DNA of 32,934 bases from Lacticaseibacillus manihotivorans DSM 13343 = JCM 12514 (GCF_001435035.1 NZ_AZEU01000009.1:1-32934); one strand, 5' to 3'. Counted from the first letter of the stretch, positions 23,440 through 32,747 are shown. Notes: generated by a model not told the origin, from the letters alone. Translations and numbers: made by a program.

Positions 23440-24255
23440 TTATTTCGCATATGGGGTAAAAAAGGCACCGACTTCGAGGTCCACAGTCCCCTTTGTTTTC
23501 ACATCAGCTAATAACTGTGGGTAATATTTGATCTTTTTGGCCACGGTGCGTGAATCCGCCACGACCAAATTCCCATTGCTCATGCTGAGGGTGATTTGAT
23601 AAGGATTCGCGGCACCGCGCGTGGCTTTTACTTCAGAAACCGCTTTACGCACGGCTTGGGGAAAACTTGCGACGGTTTTGGCCCCTTCAAACGCTTCTTT
23701 GCGGGTAAATCCAGTAAAAATCGGATAGGTGCTTTTCGGCGTTTGGGTGGCTGACTTCAAAACCACTCCTGAAGCTAACAACACATGGTATTCCCCATTT
23801 TTTTGGACATAACCAAGCGGCGCATATTCATGAACCTGCAAGGTCACTTGGTTGAAGCCTTTGACCGACACGCTAAGCGTTTTGACTTGCGGTAAGGTCT
23901 TTTTCACACGCGTCGCCACCCGGTCACGATGCATCAACAAGTCTATTATCATTTGACTGGAGCCGAGTTTTGACGCATCGATCACGGATTGGGCCGGCAA
24001 AGTCGACTCACCGCGCACACTTAAATCCCCGACGCGCGCTAACGGCGTCATGAAATAAATTGCCACCAACAATAACACAGTCAACGGCGTTAAGATCACG
24101 GCCAAATTGCGCCGGCGCCGACTCGCACGGGTTTGGCTGAGATGCGGCAGTGGTAGCGGACGCGATGCCGCTTTTTTTTCATGCTTTTGTTTGGCTTGAT
24201 AAGCTTCCCAAGGCGTCAAGGGATCTTGCGCTTTGGATTTTCGCCGAAACGGCAT
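23440..24255 (-). CDS. divIB: DivIB/FtsQ, septum-synthesis protein
   Basis: A 271-residue bitopic division protein. It has a long basic cytoplasmic N-terminus (to about 49), one transmembrane segment (LAVILTPLTVLLLVAIYFM), a POTRA domain beginning RVGDLSVRGESTLPAQ, and the FtsQ/DivIB beta domain. It works in the FtsL-DivIC-DivIB complex that controls septal peptidoglycan synthesis. It follows murG by 15 bases, and AAAGGTGG serves as ribosome binding site. ftsQ is the symbol used in Gram-negatives. Confidence 0.93.
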   Translation of the reverse strand: MPFRRKSKAQDPLTPWEAYQAKQKHEKKAASRPLPLPHLSQTRASRRRRNLAVILTPLTVLLLVAIYFMTPLARVGDLSVRGESTLPAQSVIDASKLGSSQMIIDLLMHRDRVATRVKKTLPQVKTLSVSVKGFNQVTLQVHEYAPLGYVQKNGEYHVLLASGVVLKSATQTPKSTYPIFTGFTRKEAFEGAKTVASFPQAVRKAVSEVKATRGAANPYQITLSMSNGNLVVADSRTVAKKIKYYPQLLADVKTKGTVDLEVGAFFTPYAK

Positions 24256-24270
24256 CGTGTCACCACCTTT

Positions 24271-25359
24271 CTAGTGTTCTTTGATCGCTTGTTGCATCAA
24301 TTGGATCAAGCGGTCTGACGCATCTGGCACACCTAAGCTTTTGGCCGCACGGGTCATGTCAAGCAACCGCACATCGTCTTGCATCAGATCCGCCACCATT
24401 TGCCCGAAGTGGTCATCGAGTTGCGGTTCTGGTACCACCAAAGCGGCGCCAGCTTTTTTCAAGCTTTGGGCGTTAATGAATTGATGGTTGCCGGTGACAT
24501 TTGGACTGGGGATCAACACAGAAGGGATCCCCAACGCGGTCAGTTCAGCGATGGAAGTCGCCCCGCTGCGCCCGATCACCAAAGCGATATCTGGCAAAAT
24601 AGCCGGCATATCATCGACATAAGGCACCACTTTGACGTTATCTGGCAAGCTCGGCAGCTGCTTTTGAATCGTGTCAAAATGCCGCCGCCCAGTGACAAAT
24701 AAAGTCTGAAAATTGCTTTGGCCAAACACGGGAATCGCATTGACCGCTGCTTGATTGATCATCGGCGCGCCTCGTGAGCCGCCAAAAATCAACAAGGTCC
24801 GGCGCTTGGGATCAAGCCCAAAGTCGGCTAAGCGATCGTTAGGCAACAAGTTCGCCACTTGTTGCGCGCGCGGATTGCCGACGCGCTGGACTTTTTTAGC
24901 TGGGAAAGCCGCTTCCACTTCCGGAAATACTGTCCCGATTTTATCGACAAAGTGACACAAGAACTTGTTGGTCACTCCAGCGACGGAATTCTGTTCGTGG
25001 ATCACCGTGGGAATGTGCAACCGCGCAGCTTCAAATAAAATCGCCGCGGAGACGTACCCGCCAGTGCCCACCACTACATCCGGTTTGAAGGTTTTCAAAA
25101 TGTGTTTGGCTTTGGACAAGCCGCCTAAAAAGCGCGAAACGGTTTTGATGTTGTCCAGACTCAAACTGCGCTTGAAGCCTTGCAACTCGATGGTGTCAAA
25201 AGGAATGCCGGCTTTGGGGACGATGCGCCTTTCCAGACCACGTTTGGTCCCGATGTACAACACGTCATCCAACAAGTCGCGTTTTTTTAGCTGTTCAAGT
25301 AAGGCTAAGGCCGGGTAAATGTGGCCACCAGTCCCCCCGCCTGAGACGATCACGCGCAT
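24271..25359 (-). CDS. murG: MurG, lipid II synthase
   Basis: Transfers GlcNAc from UDP-GlcNAc to lipid I, forming lipid II on the inner membrane face. The 362 residues have the N-terminal glycine-rich GGGTGGHIYPALAL at 7-20, a membrane-associating hydrophobic patch in the N-domain (VVVGTGGYVSAAILFEA), and the UDP-GlcNAc site with GGSRGAPMINQ and GRSGATSIAELTALG. It starts 2 bases after the murD stop, with GAGGA as ribosome binding site. Confidence 0.97.
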   Translation of the reverse strand: MRVIVSGGGTGGHIYPALALLEQLKKRDLLDDVLYIGTKRGLERRIVPKAGIPFDTIELQGFKRSLSLDNIKTVSRFLGGLSKAKHILKTFKPDVVVGTGGYVSAAILFEAARLHIPTVIHEQNSVAGVTNKFLCHFVDKIGTVFPEVEAAFPAKKVQRVGNPRAQQVANLLPNDRLADFGLDPKRRTLLIFGGSRGAPMINQAAVNAIPVFGQSNFQTLFVTGRRHFDTIQKQLPSLPDNVKVVPYVDDMPAILPDIALVIGRSGATSIAELTALGIPSVLIPSPNVTGNHQFINAQSLKKAGAALVVPEPQLDDHFGQMVADLMQDDVRLLDMTRAAKSLGVPDASDRLIQLMQQAIKEH

Positions 25360-25361
25360 GA

Positions 25362-26726
25362 CTATTCCTCGCTTTCAGCTAAAGCATTGACCGCGTCGAT
25401 AAAGACATCTCCGCGAATTTCAAAGTTCGGGAATTGATCCCATGACGCTGCGGCAGGTGACAACAAGACGATGTCGCCTGGTTTGGAAGCAGCATAGGCT
25501 AATGGTACCGCAGTTTTAACATTTTCAGTTTGTTGATAAGGGATGCCGGCTTTTTCAGCGACGGCATTCATTAATTCAGCGGTTTCGCCAAATGTGACCA
25601 TGGCATGGACATGAGCTTTGACCAATGGGATCAAATCATCCATCGACAAATGCCGATCCAACCCACCGGCTAACAACACGATCGGTTGCGTGAAGGCATT
25701 GATCGCCACACTTGCTGCTTCAACGTTGGTGGCTTTGGAATCGTTGTAGAATTTCCGATCATTGATCGTGGTGACATATTGAATGCGGTGCTTAACGCCG
25801 GTGAAGCGCGTCAACACAGCGACAATCGATGCGTTGTCAACGCCAGATAATTTCGCGGCAGCAATGGCAGCTAAAGCATTTTCAATGTTGTGCGTGCCTG
25901 GAATCTGCATGGCGTCTGCTTTCATAATCCGTTCGCCATCAAAGCACAACCACCCATCAATTAAAGCAGAACGGGCGCCGGCGATATTTTTACGGGAGAA
26001 TGGCACGATTTGGGCTTTGGATTGCTTGGCCAATTCATGCATTTCTGGCAGATCCCAGTTCATGATGAAATAGTCATCTGGGGTTTGGTTCATGGTGATG
26101 CGCATCTTCGCAGCGACGTAATGTTCCCGATCGCCATGCCAATCCAAATGGGCTTCATAAATATTGGTCAATACTGCGATATGCGGATGCAAAGTCTTGA
26201 TCCCACAAAGTTGGAAGCTGGAAAGTTCCGCGACCACAGTGTCATCTTTGCCGGCTTTTTGGGCCACAGCAGAAGCAGGAATGCCGATGTTGCCGGCATC
26301 ATAAGCTTTGTGGCCAGCTTCGTTGAGCATCAAGCCGATCAACGTGGTGGTCGTCGTTTTGCCGTTAGAGCCAGTGGTGGCGATCCAATGCGATTGTGAC
26401 ACTTGATAAGCCAATTCCGGTTCTGTGATGATCGGAATGCCTAAGCTTTGCGCCTTTTGCACCATGGGATTGGAATAAGGAATCCCAGGGTTTTTCACCA
26501 TGTATTCGAAATTCTCATCCAATAACTCCACGGGATGATACCCGGTGATTACTTTGATGCCATCGGCTAATAAGGCTTGGGCTTGTTTGTTGTCATCGAA
26601 TTTCTGCTTATCGTTAACCGTGACTAAAGCGCCTAACTTGTTCAACAAGCGCGCTGCATTGACGCCACTCATGCCTAACCCTAACACTAAAACTTTCTTA
26701 TTTTGATACGTTTTGATCTCCAACAT
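25362..26726 (-). CDS. murD: MurD, UDP-MurNAc-L-alanine:D-glutamate ligase
   Basis: Adds D-glutamate to UDP-MurNAc-L-Ala. The 454 residues have the Rossmann-like N-domain (VLVLGLGMSGVNAARLLNKLG), the Mur-ligase ATP loop ATTGSNGKTTTT at about 114-125, ELSSFQL, the second domain NDSKATNVEAA and the C-domain LLAGGLDR. It lies 15 bases after mraY. The ribosome binding site is weak (AGAAAG). Confidence 0.97.
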   Translation of the reverse strand: MLEIKTYQNKKVLVLGLGMSGVNAARLLNKLGALVTVNDKQKFDDNKQAQALLADGIKVITGYHPVELLDENFEYMVKNPGIPYSNPMVQKAQSLGIPIITEPELAYQVSQSHWIATTGSNGKTTTTTLIGLMLNEAGHKAYDAGNIGIPASAVAQKAGKDDTVVAELSSFQLCGIKTLHPHIAVLTNIYEAHLDWHGDREHYVAAKMRITMNQTPDDYFIMNWDLPEMHELAKQSKAQIVPFSRKNIAGARSALIDGWLCFDGERIMKADAMQIPGTHNIENALAAIAAAKLSGVDNASIVAVLTRFTGVKHRIQYVTTINDRKFYNDSKATNVEAASVAINAFTQPIVLLAGGLDRHLSMDDLIPLVKAHVHAMVTFGETAELMNAVAEKAGIPYQQTENVKTAVPLAYAASKPGDIVLLSPAAASWDQFPNFEIRGDVFIDAVNALAESEE

Positions 26727-26741
26727 GCCCCAGACTTCTTT

Positions 26742-27707
26742 CTAAAGGAAAATTAATAGATAAATTGCACTAGCGATAATACCAACAAGCCAAAACGTGA
26801 TATCCACGCGCCATTCTGACCAACCTAACATTTCAAAATGATGGTGGATTGGGCTCATCTTAAACACGCGATGCCCAGTGGTTTTAAAGACTGCCACTTG
26901 AATCATGACGCTGGCGGTTTCACACACGAACACCAAACCGATCAACAGTAGCGACCATTCCCGATCGAGTAAAATGCTGACCGTCGCCAGCATCCCACCT
27001 AATGCTAAGGAGCCGACATCACCCATAAAGATCTGAGCAGGTTTGTGGTTGAACAATAAGAACCCGATCATCGCCCCGATGGTCACCAAGCAAATGATCA
27101 ACACATCTACCCGACCGTCGTGAGCAGCGATAATCGCATAAGTCCCAAAAGCGATGGTTGAAAGCCCGGCAACTAAACCGTCCAAGCCATCCGATAAGTT
27201 CACCGCATTGGAGAACCCGACTAACCACACAATGGCAAAAATCACAAAGAACCATAAGGCATTGATCTGCCCGATAAACGGCACGCTGATCGCATGGGCG
27301 AAGCCGTCATGCAAGTAAGCGACCACCAACACGATCGCGCCGATGATTTGGCCTAGCATTTTCTGCCAAGCTTTCAAGCCTTCATTTTGATGACGGAAGA
27401 GCTTCACGAAATCATCGATGAACCCTAAGATCCCGTACAACAACAAAATGAACAGCGCCACATAAACGGACATGTCCAAAGTGTGTTGCCAAGCCGCAGA
27501 ACCGATCGCCGCAATAATGATGGCAATGATGAACACGACCCCACCCATCGTCGGCGTACCGGATTTTTTCGCGTGCCATTTCGGGCCTTCTTCGCGGATC
27601 ATTTGGCCTTCTTTTTTAAATCGCATGTAGCCGATAAATAACGGCAACACAATCACCGTGATGGCAAAAGCTGCCACCATCGGGATCAACATTTGTGCTA
27701 ACTGCAT
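26742..27707 (-). CDS. mraY: MraY, phospho-MurNAc-pentapeptide transferase
   Basis: Makes lipid I by transferring phospho-MurNAc-pentapeptide to undecaprenyl phosphate in the membrane. The 321 residues include ten hydrophobic segments and the family signatures [14 protein letters not shown] (about 48-61), [12 protein letters not shown] with the aspartates of the active site, [12 protein letters not shown] and the histidine-rich [11 protein letters not shown]. It follows the transpeptidase gene after a 73-base gap that holds an AT-rich stretch with ATTATAAA, possibly an internal promoter. Confidence 0.97.
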   Translation of the reverse strand: MQLAQMLIPMVAAFAITVIVLPLFIGYMRFKKEGQMIREEGPKWHAKKSGTPTMGGVVFIIAIIIAAIGSAAWQHTLDMSVYVALFILLLYGILGFIDDFVKLFRHQNEGLKAWQKMLGQIIGAIVLVVAYLHDGFAHAISVPFIGQINALWFFVIFAIVWLVGFSNAVNLSDGLDGLVAGLSTIAFGTYAIIAAHDGRVDVLIICLVTIGAMIGFLLFNHKPAQIFMGDVGSLALGGMLATVSILLDREWSLLLIGLVFVCETASVMIQVAVFKTTGHRVFKMSPIHHHFEMLGWSEWRVDITFWLVGIIASAIYLLIFL

Positions 27708-27780
27708 GATATGCCCCTTTATAATGATTTAAGTTTCTTCAAATAATTGCCTGAGCACTGCAAAGTTTGTAAATTGCCGC

Positions 27781-29940
27781 TTATTGCTGTGCAAACTGGA
27801 TCGTCACTTTGGCTGAGCCTAACAGCGACCCGGCTTTCAAGCTTTGCGCCGTGGCGTAACCTGAGCCCACCAACTTGAAAGTTTTCCCAGTCAACTGGGC
27901 TAATTTTAACACATCAGATTTCGACCAGCCAGAGACGTTCGGCATGGTCATGGCACCATTGGTCAATAACACCACATGCGACCCTTTCAACGCATTGCCA
28001 CCAGCAGTCGGTAACTGTTGCACCACTTTGGTCCCAGTGCCCACGACTGCCGCCGAAAAATCGGCATTGGTGAGCTTTTGTTGCGCGGTGGCCAATGCAT
28101 TGTTGGTCACACTTGGCACACTGATGGTTTCATCAGTCGTCGCGGTGGTATTGGTACTACCGTCTAAGGCTAAAGCTCGCGTCATCATCGGCCTAAAAAT
28201 TTGGGCCATGATCGATTCCGCTGGTTCCGTCATTTTCTGCGGTTGCTTCATCGCAATGTATAACACATATTTCGGATTAGACGCTGGCGCCATCCCCATC
28301 ACGGAGAAAATATAGTTCGAGTCCCCGGTGAGGTAGCCGCCAGTGGTCCCGGCAATTTGCGCCGTCCCAGTTTTAACCGCGAGATCAACACCGCTCATTT
28401 TATAAGCTGAGCCAGTCCCATATGAGGCATTGACTACTTGACGCATCGCGGCGATCACTTGTTGGGCCGTCGATTTTGAAATCGGTTTGCTGAGCACGCG
28501 CCGACCGTAACTAGTAGTTTTGCCTTTTTTGTTGACGATTTTAGACACGATCCGCGGTTGCACCATGTCGCCGCCATTGGCAACTGCCGTGGCAGCTTGC
28601 ATCAACTGCATCGCATTGACATCGATCGACTGGCCGAAACTGGCCATCGCGGAATCTAAGTAATTGCCAAAATCAAAAGTCCCGCTGGTTTCACCTGGTA
28701 AGGCGATCCCAGTTTGTTGCCCAAACCCGAATTTACGAAGATATTCTGAAAATACTGTCGCACCCATGGTTTGCTCGATTTTGACCATGCCGACGTTAGA
28801 AGATCTTGGGAAGGCTTGACTCAATGGAATGGTCCCCCATCCTGAAGTATCCCAGTCTTTGATGGTGGTATCGGCGACTTTCACCGAACCAGATTTGTAA
28901 TAGTTATTCGGGTGATAGTTACCAGTTTGAATGGCGGCGGCTAAGGTGAAGATCTTCATGACCGAACCGGGTTCATAATTATCCTCAACTAAGATGTCGC
29001 GCCACATGCTGGATAAGCCTTCACCAGTCGACGGATCAAACGTTGGCCGCTGAGAAGCCGCCAACACTTCACCAGTTTTAGGATTCATCAACACGGCCAA
29101 CAAAGATTTTGGTTGATATTTGGTGGCCACGCTGGTCATTAAGGTTTCCAAATAACTTTGCAAGCTGGCATCAATCGTGGTATAAACCGATCCGCCATCA
29201 ACAGCGGCTTTGGTTTTCACTTTGGATTCTGGCAATTGATAGCCATAAGCATCCGTTTGTGACGTGCGATAACCGTTGGTGCCTTTTAAAATTGAGTTGA
29301 ATTGTTTTTCCAGCCCTAAGACGCCGACGAGCTGATCAGTGGATTTGGCGTTGGTTTGCGGTTGCGCCAAGCCGATCACATGACTGGCAAACACGCCATT
29401 AGGATAAAGCCTTGAAGGCGAATCGGTGAAGTTGATCCCAGGGAGTTTGGCTTTTTGAATCGCTTGTTTGGTGGCTAAACTCAATTTCGTCCCGGCTGTG
29501 CCGAATTCCACTTGAAATTGGGCTTTAGCAGGCGTTAAAATGCTTAAAATTTTGGCTTTGGAAAGGGGCAAGTACTTCGCCAGTTCGGTTGCCGTTTTAT
29601 CTTTGTCTTGCACATATAATTTCTTGTCGCCATCAACATAATTGTGATCGAGGATCGCGTAAATCGTGTAGGTATTGGAATCTTCAGCGATCACCCCACC
29701 ATCGCGATCAAAAATCGAGCCGCGCTTGGCTTTTAGGACTGTGGATTTGGCCACGACTTTCTTGCGGTAGGCAGAAAGGTTTGCCGAATCGACTTTCCCG
29801 CCGGCTGCAATGTACACAAAACGACAGGCGAATGCGACCAACCCGAGCGCCGCAAGCGCCATCAAAAAGATGCCGAACTTGCGCCGATTCTTGGTTGGAT
29901 GGATCGCATTCGTCTGTCGTTTGGAAGATTTTTTTGCCAT
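27781..29940 (-). CDS. Septal penicillin-binding protein (class B, PBP2X/FtsI type) with PASTA domains
   Basis: A septal D,D-transpeptidase of 719 residues. A basic N-terminal tail is followed by one transmembrane helix (about 22-46) and a dimerisation domain. The transpeptidase has Ser326 in SVMK, SSN at 380-382 and KTG at 523-525. Two C-terminal PASTA repeats (from about 610) begin ISVPSVTNNALATAQ and MTMPNVSGWSKSDV. In lactic acid bacteria this gene in the dcw cluster is called pbpB, ftsI or pbp2X, so I leave the symbol open. Its ATG overlaps the ftsL stop by one base (TAATG). Confidence 0.95.
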   Translation of the reverse strand: MAKKSSKRQTNAIHPTKNRRKFGIFLMALAALGLVAFACRFVYIAAGGKVDSANLSAYRKKVVAKSTVLKAKRGSIFDRDGGVIAEDSNTYTIYAILDHNYVDGDKKLYVQDKDKTATELAKYLPLSKAKILSILTPAKAQFQVEFGTAGTKLSLATKQAIQKAKLPGINFTDSPSRLYPNGVFASHVIGLAQPQTNAKSTDQLVGVLGLEKQFNSILKGTNGYRTSQTDAYGYQLPESKVKTKAAVDGGSVYTTIDASLQSYLETLMTSVATKYQPKSLLAVLMNPKTGEVLAASQRPTFDPSTGEGLSSMWRDILVEDNYEPGSVMKIFTLAAAIQTGNYHPNNYYKSGSVKVADTTIKDWDTSGWGTIPLSQAFPRSSNVGMVKIEQTMGATVFSEYLRKFGFGQQTGIALPGETSGTFDFGNYLDSAMASFGQSIDVNAMQLMQAATAVANGGDMVQPRIVSKIVNKKGKTTSYGRRVLSKPISKSTAQQVIAAMRQVVNASYGTGSAYKMSGVDLAVKTGTAQIAGTTGGYLTGDSNYIFSVMGMAPASNPKYVLYIAMKQPQKMTEPAESIMAQIFRPMMTRALALDGSTNTTATTDETISVPSVTNNALATAQQKLTNADFSAAVVGTGTKVVQQLPTAGGNALKGSHVVLLTNGAMTMPNVSGWSKSDVLKLAQLTGKTFKLVGSGYATAQSLKAGSLLGSAKVTIQFAQQ

Positions 29941-30323
29941 TACTTGTTCACACGCTTAATATTTGCTTCGATCACCGTCAGGCCATGTGCCTTGGCATAA
30001 GAACTGAGTCGACTAGAGTTAGACAGCTCCCCAACCGATTGTTTTAAATCAGTTACCGACTGATTTTGCGTCGCGATTTTGGTTTGCACGTCTTGATATG
30101 TACGATTATTGGCATCCAGTTGCGTTTGCGCGTTTAAAAACAATAAGCACAACGCACATGCGGCTAACCCACAGATGCCGCTTAACACCCGTTCAAAAGG
30201 TGAAAACCGCTTGGACGGACTCGGTGCAGCTTGCACTTGTGGGGCTGGTTTTGGTGTCGTTTGGGGTTGTTGCAACGGCTCAACGACTACCGGATCTAAT
30301 TGTCTTGCGGTACTTTCTTGCAT
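29940..30323 (-). CDS. ftsL: FtsL, small bitopic division protein
   Basis: A 127-residue protein with a Pro/Gln-rich cytoplasmic N-terminus, one transmembrane segment (VLSGICGLAACALCLLFLNA, about 44-64) and a short extracellular leucine-zipper-like part (NRTYQDVQTKIATQNQ and the next 20 residues). It pairs with DivIC and DivIB and activates the septal synthase. Sequence is poorly conserved, so the call rests on length, layout and the place between rsmH and the transpeptidase gene. AAGGAGGTG precedes the ATG, and the 3' end overlaps the next start by one base. Confidence 0.93.
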   Translation of the reverse strand: MQESTARQLDPVVVEPLQQPQTTPKPAPQVQAAPSPSKRFSPFERVLSGICGLAACALCLLFLNAQTQLDANNRTYQDVQTKIATQNQSVTDLKQSVGELSNSSRLSSYAKAHGLTVIEANIKRVNK

Positions 30324-30326
30324 GAG

Positions 30327-31274
30327 CTACACCTCCTTAACTAATTTTTCCAAGACGCGCAACTTGGCACTGTGCGCGCGGTGGTTATGTTCGAGTTCTT
30401 CAGCACCTGGTAAAATCGGCTTGCGCGATACCAAGCAAAAATCTGGTTGCATACTGTCAGGGATCACGGGCAAATCATGCGGCACGTCTTTGATCGTGGT
30501 CAATTCTTTAAACATCGCTTTGACTAAGCGATCTTCTAACGATTGGAAGGTGATCACGCTGATGCGTCCGCCAGGATTAAGTAAGCTGACCGCTTGTTCA
30601 AGGCTCGCTTCTAAGGCACCGAGCTCATCGTTAACGGCGATGCGCACGGCTTGAAAGACGCGCTTCGCAGGATGGCCGCCAGTTCGACGCGCTTTAGCTG
30701 GGATGCCTTGTTTGATCAATTCCACCAATTCAAAAGTGGTTTCGATGGTGTGATCAGCGCGGGCTTGTTCGATTTGGCGGGCAATGGATTTGGCGAATTT
30801 TTCCTCACCATACCGATTAAAGATCCGCACCAAGTCATTGAATGACCAGTCATTGATGACGATTTTGGCGGTTAAGGTTTGACTTTGATCCATGCGCATA
30901 TCAAGCGGCGCATCAAAGCGATAAGAAAAACCGCGCTTGGAATCATCAAACTGCGGCGATGACACGCCCAAGTCATATAACACCCCGTCGACCCCGGTGA
31001 CGCCGCGTTCTGTCAAAGCTTCTTGCAAGTTGCGAAAGTTGGTGTGGATCAAATGCAAATTCTCAGGCATTGGATCCAACGCTTTGGTCACCGCGTCGAT
31101 GGCTTGTTGATCTTGGTCGAACGCATATAACACCCCACCATCCATTTGGCTTAAGATCTCTTTGGTGTGGCCTGCTCGGCCTAACGTCGCATCCACATAG
31201 GTGCCATTTGGTTGAACGTTCAAGTTGGCGGCGGCTTCTTTTAGTAGTACTGTTTCATGTTTAAATTCAGTCAT
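30327..31274 (-). CDS. rsmH: RsmH (MraW), 16S rRNA C1402 N4-methyltransferase
   Basis: Methylates N4 of C1402 in the ribosomal decoding centre using SAM. The 315 residues include [16 protein letters not shown] (SAM-binding glycine region), [17 protein letters not shown] and [15 protein letters not shown], all RsmH signatures. It begins 2 bases after the mraZ stop with only a weak ribosome binding site, so its expression may depend on translation of mraZ. It is the second gene of the dcw cluster. Confidence 0.97.
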   Translation of the reverse strand: MTEFKHETVLLKEAAANLNVQPNGTYVDATLGRAGHTKEILSQMDGGVLYAFDQDQQAIDAVTKALDPMPENLHLIHTNFRNLQEALTERGVTGVDGVLYDLGVSSPQFDDSKRGFSYRFDAPLDMRMDQSQTLTAKIVINDWSFNDLVRIFNRYGEEKFAKSIARQIEQARADHTIETTFELVELIKQGIPAKARRTGGHPAKRVFQAVRIAVNDELGALEASLEQAVSLLNPGGRISVITFQSLEDRLVKAMFKELTTIKDVPHDLPVIPDSMQPDFCLVSRKPILPGAEELEHNHRAHSAKLRVLEKLVKEV

Positions 31275-31276
31275 AG

Positions 31277-31708
31277 TTATAACCCAAAGTCGATCAAGTT
31301 TTCAGACAACTCATCGAAATCATCTTCAGCATCATCAGCATATTGTTGCCAACGCGCAGCTGACCAGATTTCGATGCGGTTGGAGACGCCGATCAACACA
31401 CATTCTTTATCTAAAGCCGCGTGTTGAATCAAGTTGTTCGGGAGGTTGATGCGGCCTTGTTTATCGAGCTCGCATTCAGCAGCACCTGACAACAACATCC
31501 GTGAAAACGTCCGCGCACTTTTTTTCGTCAGTGGCAAAGCTGTCAATTTTTCTTGCAGTTTTTGCCACTCGGCTTGCGGGTAGCCGAATAAGCAACCATC
31601 CATGCCCCGGGTCAACACAAAAGAAGGGTTGAGGGCTTCGCGAAATTTCGCTGGCACGATCAACCGGCCTTTGGCATCGATGCTGTGATGAAACTCGCCC
31701 ATGAGCAT
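31277..31708 (-). CDS. mraZ: MraZ, dcw operon repressor
   Basis: A 143-residue DNA-binding protein with two SpoVT/AbrB-like domains: [20 protein letters not shown] opening the first, and [20 protein letters not shown] the second. It binds direct repeats upstream of its own operon. The start is the ATG at 31708, preceded by GGAGGTGATC 7 bases upstream. The longer frame that includes MWWNVGEC codes through the operator and is not used. A second ATG two codons later (MGEF) is also possible. First gene of the cluster. Confidence 0.96.
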   Translation of the reverse strand: MLMGEFHHSIDAKGRLIVPAKFREALNPSFVLTRGMDGCLFGYPQAEWQKLQEKLTALPLTKKSARTFSRMLLSGAAECELDKQGRINLPNNLIQHAALDKECVLIGVSNRIEIWSAARWQQYADDAEDDFDELSENLIDFGL

Positions 31709-31739
31709 GGGATCACCTCCCAACGTTGAGTTAAGTCTA

Positions 31740-31775
31740 CCACATTCCCCCACGTTCCACCACAATCAACCCCAC
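31740..31775 (-). promoter_or_regulatory. Candidate MraZ operator repeats
   Basis: On the minus strand GTGG stands at 31763-31760, 31753-31750 and 31743-31740, an exact 10-bp period in the form GTGGTG, GTGGGG, GTGGTA. A fourth GTGGGG lies 12 bp further upstream (31775-31772). MraZ of other bacteria binds short G-rich direct repeats of about 10-bp period upstream of its gene. A possible extended -10 TGGTAGACT overlaps the last repeat. Confidence 0.65.
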
Positions 31776-31813
31776 ATTCCCCCCGCTCGTGTGTGATTCT
31801 TAACAATTGTAAC

Positions 31814-31848
31814 AAAAAAGCCCTCACAACTCAGTGGTTGCAAGGGCT
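31814..31848 (-). terminator. Terminator between the DUF3397 gene and mraZ
   Basis: Minus strand 12-bp stem AGCCCTTGCAAC with GTTGTGAGGGCT, loop CACTGA, followed by six T. It isolates the dcw cluster from the upstream gene. Confidence 0.88.
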
Positions 31849-31879
31849 CAGCATGGTTCACAAAAGTGGGGAATTTTCC

Positions 31880-32209
31880 CTATTTTTGAAAGAAAATCGC
31901 CGCGATCCACCAACATGTGGTAGCGATCACCTCGACACGGGCCAGCAGATGGGTATATCGGCGTAAAAACACGTCATGCTCATTGATGATCAGCAACATC
32001 ACCACTAAAATCGCCGCGACGATCGAAGCGAGAAAGCACGCCCACAAATAAGTGCCAGCATGTAATTGGGTCAACTGCCAAATCGCTAAAAAGTTCACCA
32101 CGATCATCACCCAAAACAAAAGATTATGACGATAGTTGAACTTGCCGATGATCACCAGCAAAATGATCCAAAACAGAATCGGCAATCCAATGGCCAAAAT
32201 CGACAGCAT
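31880..32209 (-). CDS. DUF3397-like membrane protein
   Basis: A 109-residue protein with four hydrophobic helices (about 2-22, 28-47, 53-76, 90-106) and short loops including GKFNYRHN and LRRYTHLLARVE. Length, helix pattern and place next to mraZ fit the DUF3397 family found upstream of mraZ in lactobacilli, to the best of my recollection. No function is known. Ribosome binding site AGGAGG lies upstream of the ATG. A terminator separates it from mraZ, and the DUF4044-type gene diverges from it. Confidence 0.78.
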   Translation of the reverse strand: MLSILAIGLPILFWIILLVIIGKFNYRHNLLFWVMIVVNFLAIWQLTQLHAGTYLWACFLASIVAAILVVMLLIINEHDVFLRRYTHLLARVEVIATTCWWIAAIFFQK

Positions 32210-32276
32210 CCTGGCACCTCCTTTTTTTATTTATCATACCTAATCTTGCCTGACAAAAAAAGCATCTCAAAATGAT

Positions 32277-32305
32277 TTGCCGCCAACTTAAGAAACAGGT
32301 ACACT
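32277..32305 (+). promoter_or_regulatory. Promoter of the DUF4044-type small gene
   Basis: TTGCCG (32277-32282), 17 bases, TACACT (32300-32305). An overlapping TATAAA at 32305-32310 could also serve as the -10. The ribosome binding site follows about 20 bases downstream. Confidence 0.45.
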
Positions 32306-32340
32306 ATAAAACATATAAACCGTTCAAAGGAGGTGCTATG

Positions 32341-32451
32341 ATGAAAAAAACGCGGACAAAATTCTGGTGGATTACTCATATTGCCGCTTGGGCTATGCTC
32401 ATCGTCACTATCCTTGGGGCGATCCTCGGCTCAGTGGCAGCATTCGGCTAA
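32341..32451 (+). CDS. DUF4044-type very small membrane protein
   Basis: A 36-residue protein (MKKTRTKFWWITHIAAWAML and then IVTILGAILGSVAAFG): a short basic N-terminus and one transmembrane helix. Such 30-40-residue proteins are grouped as DUF4044 in Lactobacillales and lie near mraZ. Function unknown. The second of two adjacent ATG codons (32341) is chosen because AGGAGG is then 7 bases upstream, against 4 for the first. Its own promoter and a strong terminator flank it. Confidence 0.75.
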   Translation: MKKTRTKFWWITHIAAWAMLIVTILGAILGSVAAFG

Positions 32452-32470
32452 GTCGCACTTGGCCAAATTC

Positions 32471-32510
32471 AAACTCCCGCATGGTGCACAAAACCATGCG
32501 GGAGTTTTTT
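32471..32510 (+). terminator. Terminator after the DUF4044-type gene
   Basis: A perfect 15-bp stem (AAACTCCCGCATGGT with its complement, loop GCACAAA), followed by T-rich sequence, 19 bases past the stop codon. Confidence 0.92.
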
Positions 32511-32522
32511 GCGTTGTGGTGG

Positions 32523-32590
32523 TAGATTCGAAACTGGGACTCCAGCTGGCTCGCCTTTACGTGGTGAGAGTCCGTCCCAGTTTCAAATAG
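32523..32590. other. Strong unassigned hairpin
   Basis: GAAACTGGGAC (32530-32540) pairs perfectly with GTCCCAGTTTC (32574-32584), and inside it CTCGCC (32550-32555) pairs with GGTGAG (32563-32568) over the loop TTTACGT. No open reading frame of note overlaps it and no T-run follows, so it is neither a plain terminator nor a gene I recognise. The rest of 32591-32690 also has short pairing stretches but no clear feature. Confidence 0.5.
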
Positions 32591-32690
32591 CGGCTACGAC
32601 CGCACTTACGCACAACGCTGACCACAGGCGTTTGCACTCACCCCAGATTGCGTCAAAAATTGCTCAGACCAATCATGGCAGAGAAAAAAG

Positions 32691-32747
32691 GGTCTAAAAT
32701 TTTTGGTGTTGAAGAGTACTTCAACGCTGGAAGTTTTAGGCCTTTTT
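32691..32747 (+). terminator. Long hairpin with T-run at the IS edge
   Basis: A fully paired 24-bp stem (with several G-U pairs), loop AGTA, followed by TTTTT. As RNA it would be a strong terminator protecting the transposase gene from outside transcription. The outer part may also be the terminal inverted repeat of the IS. Confidence 0.6.
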
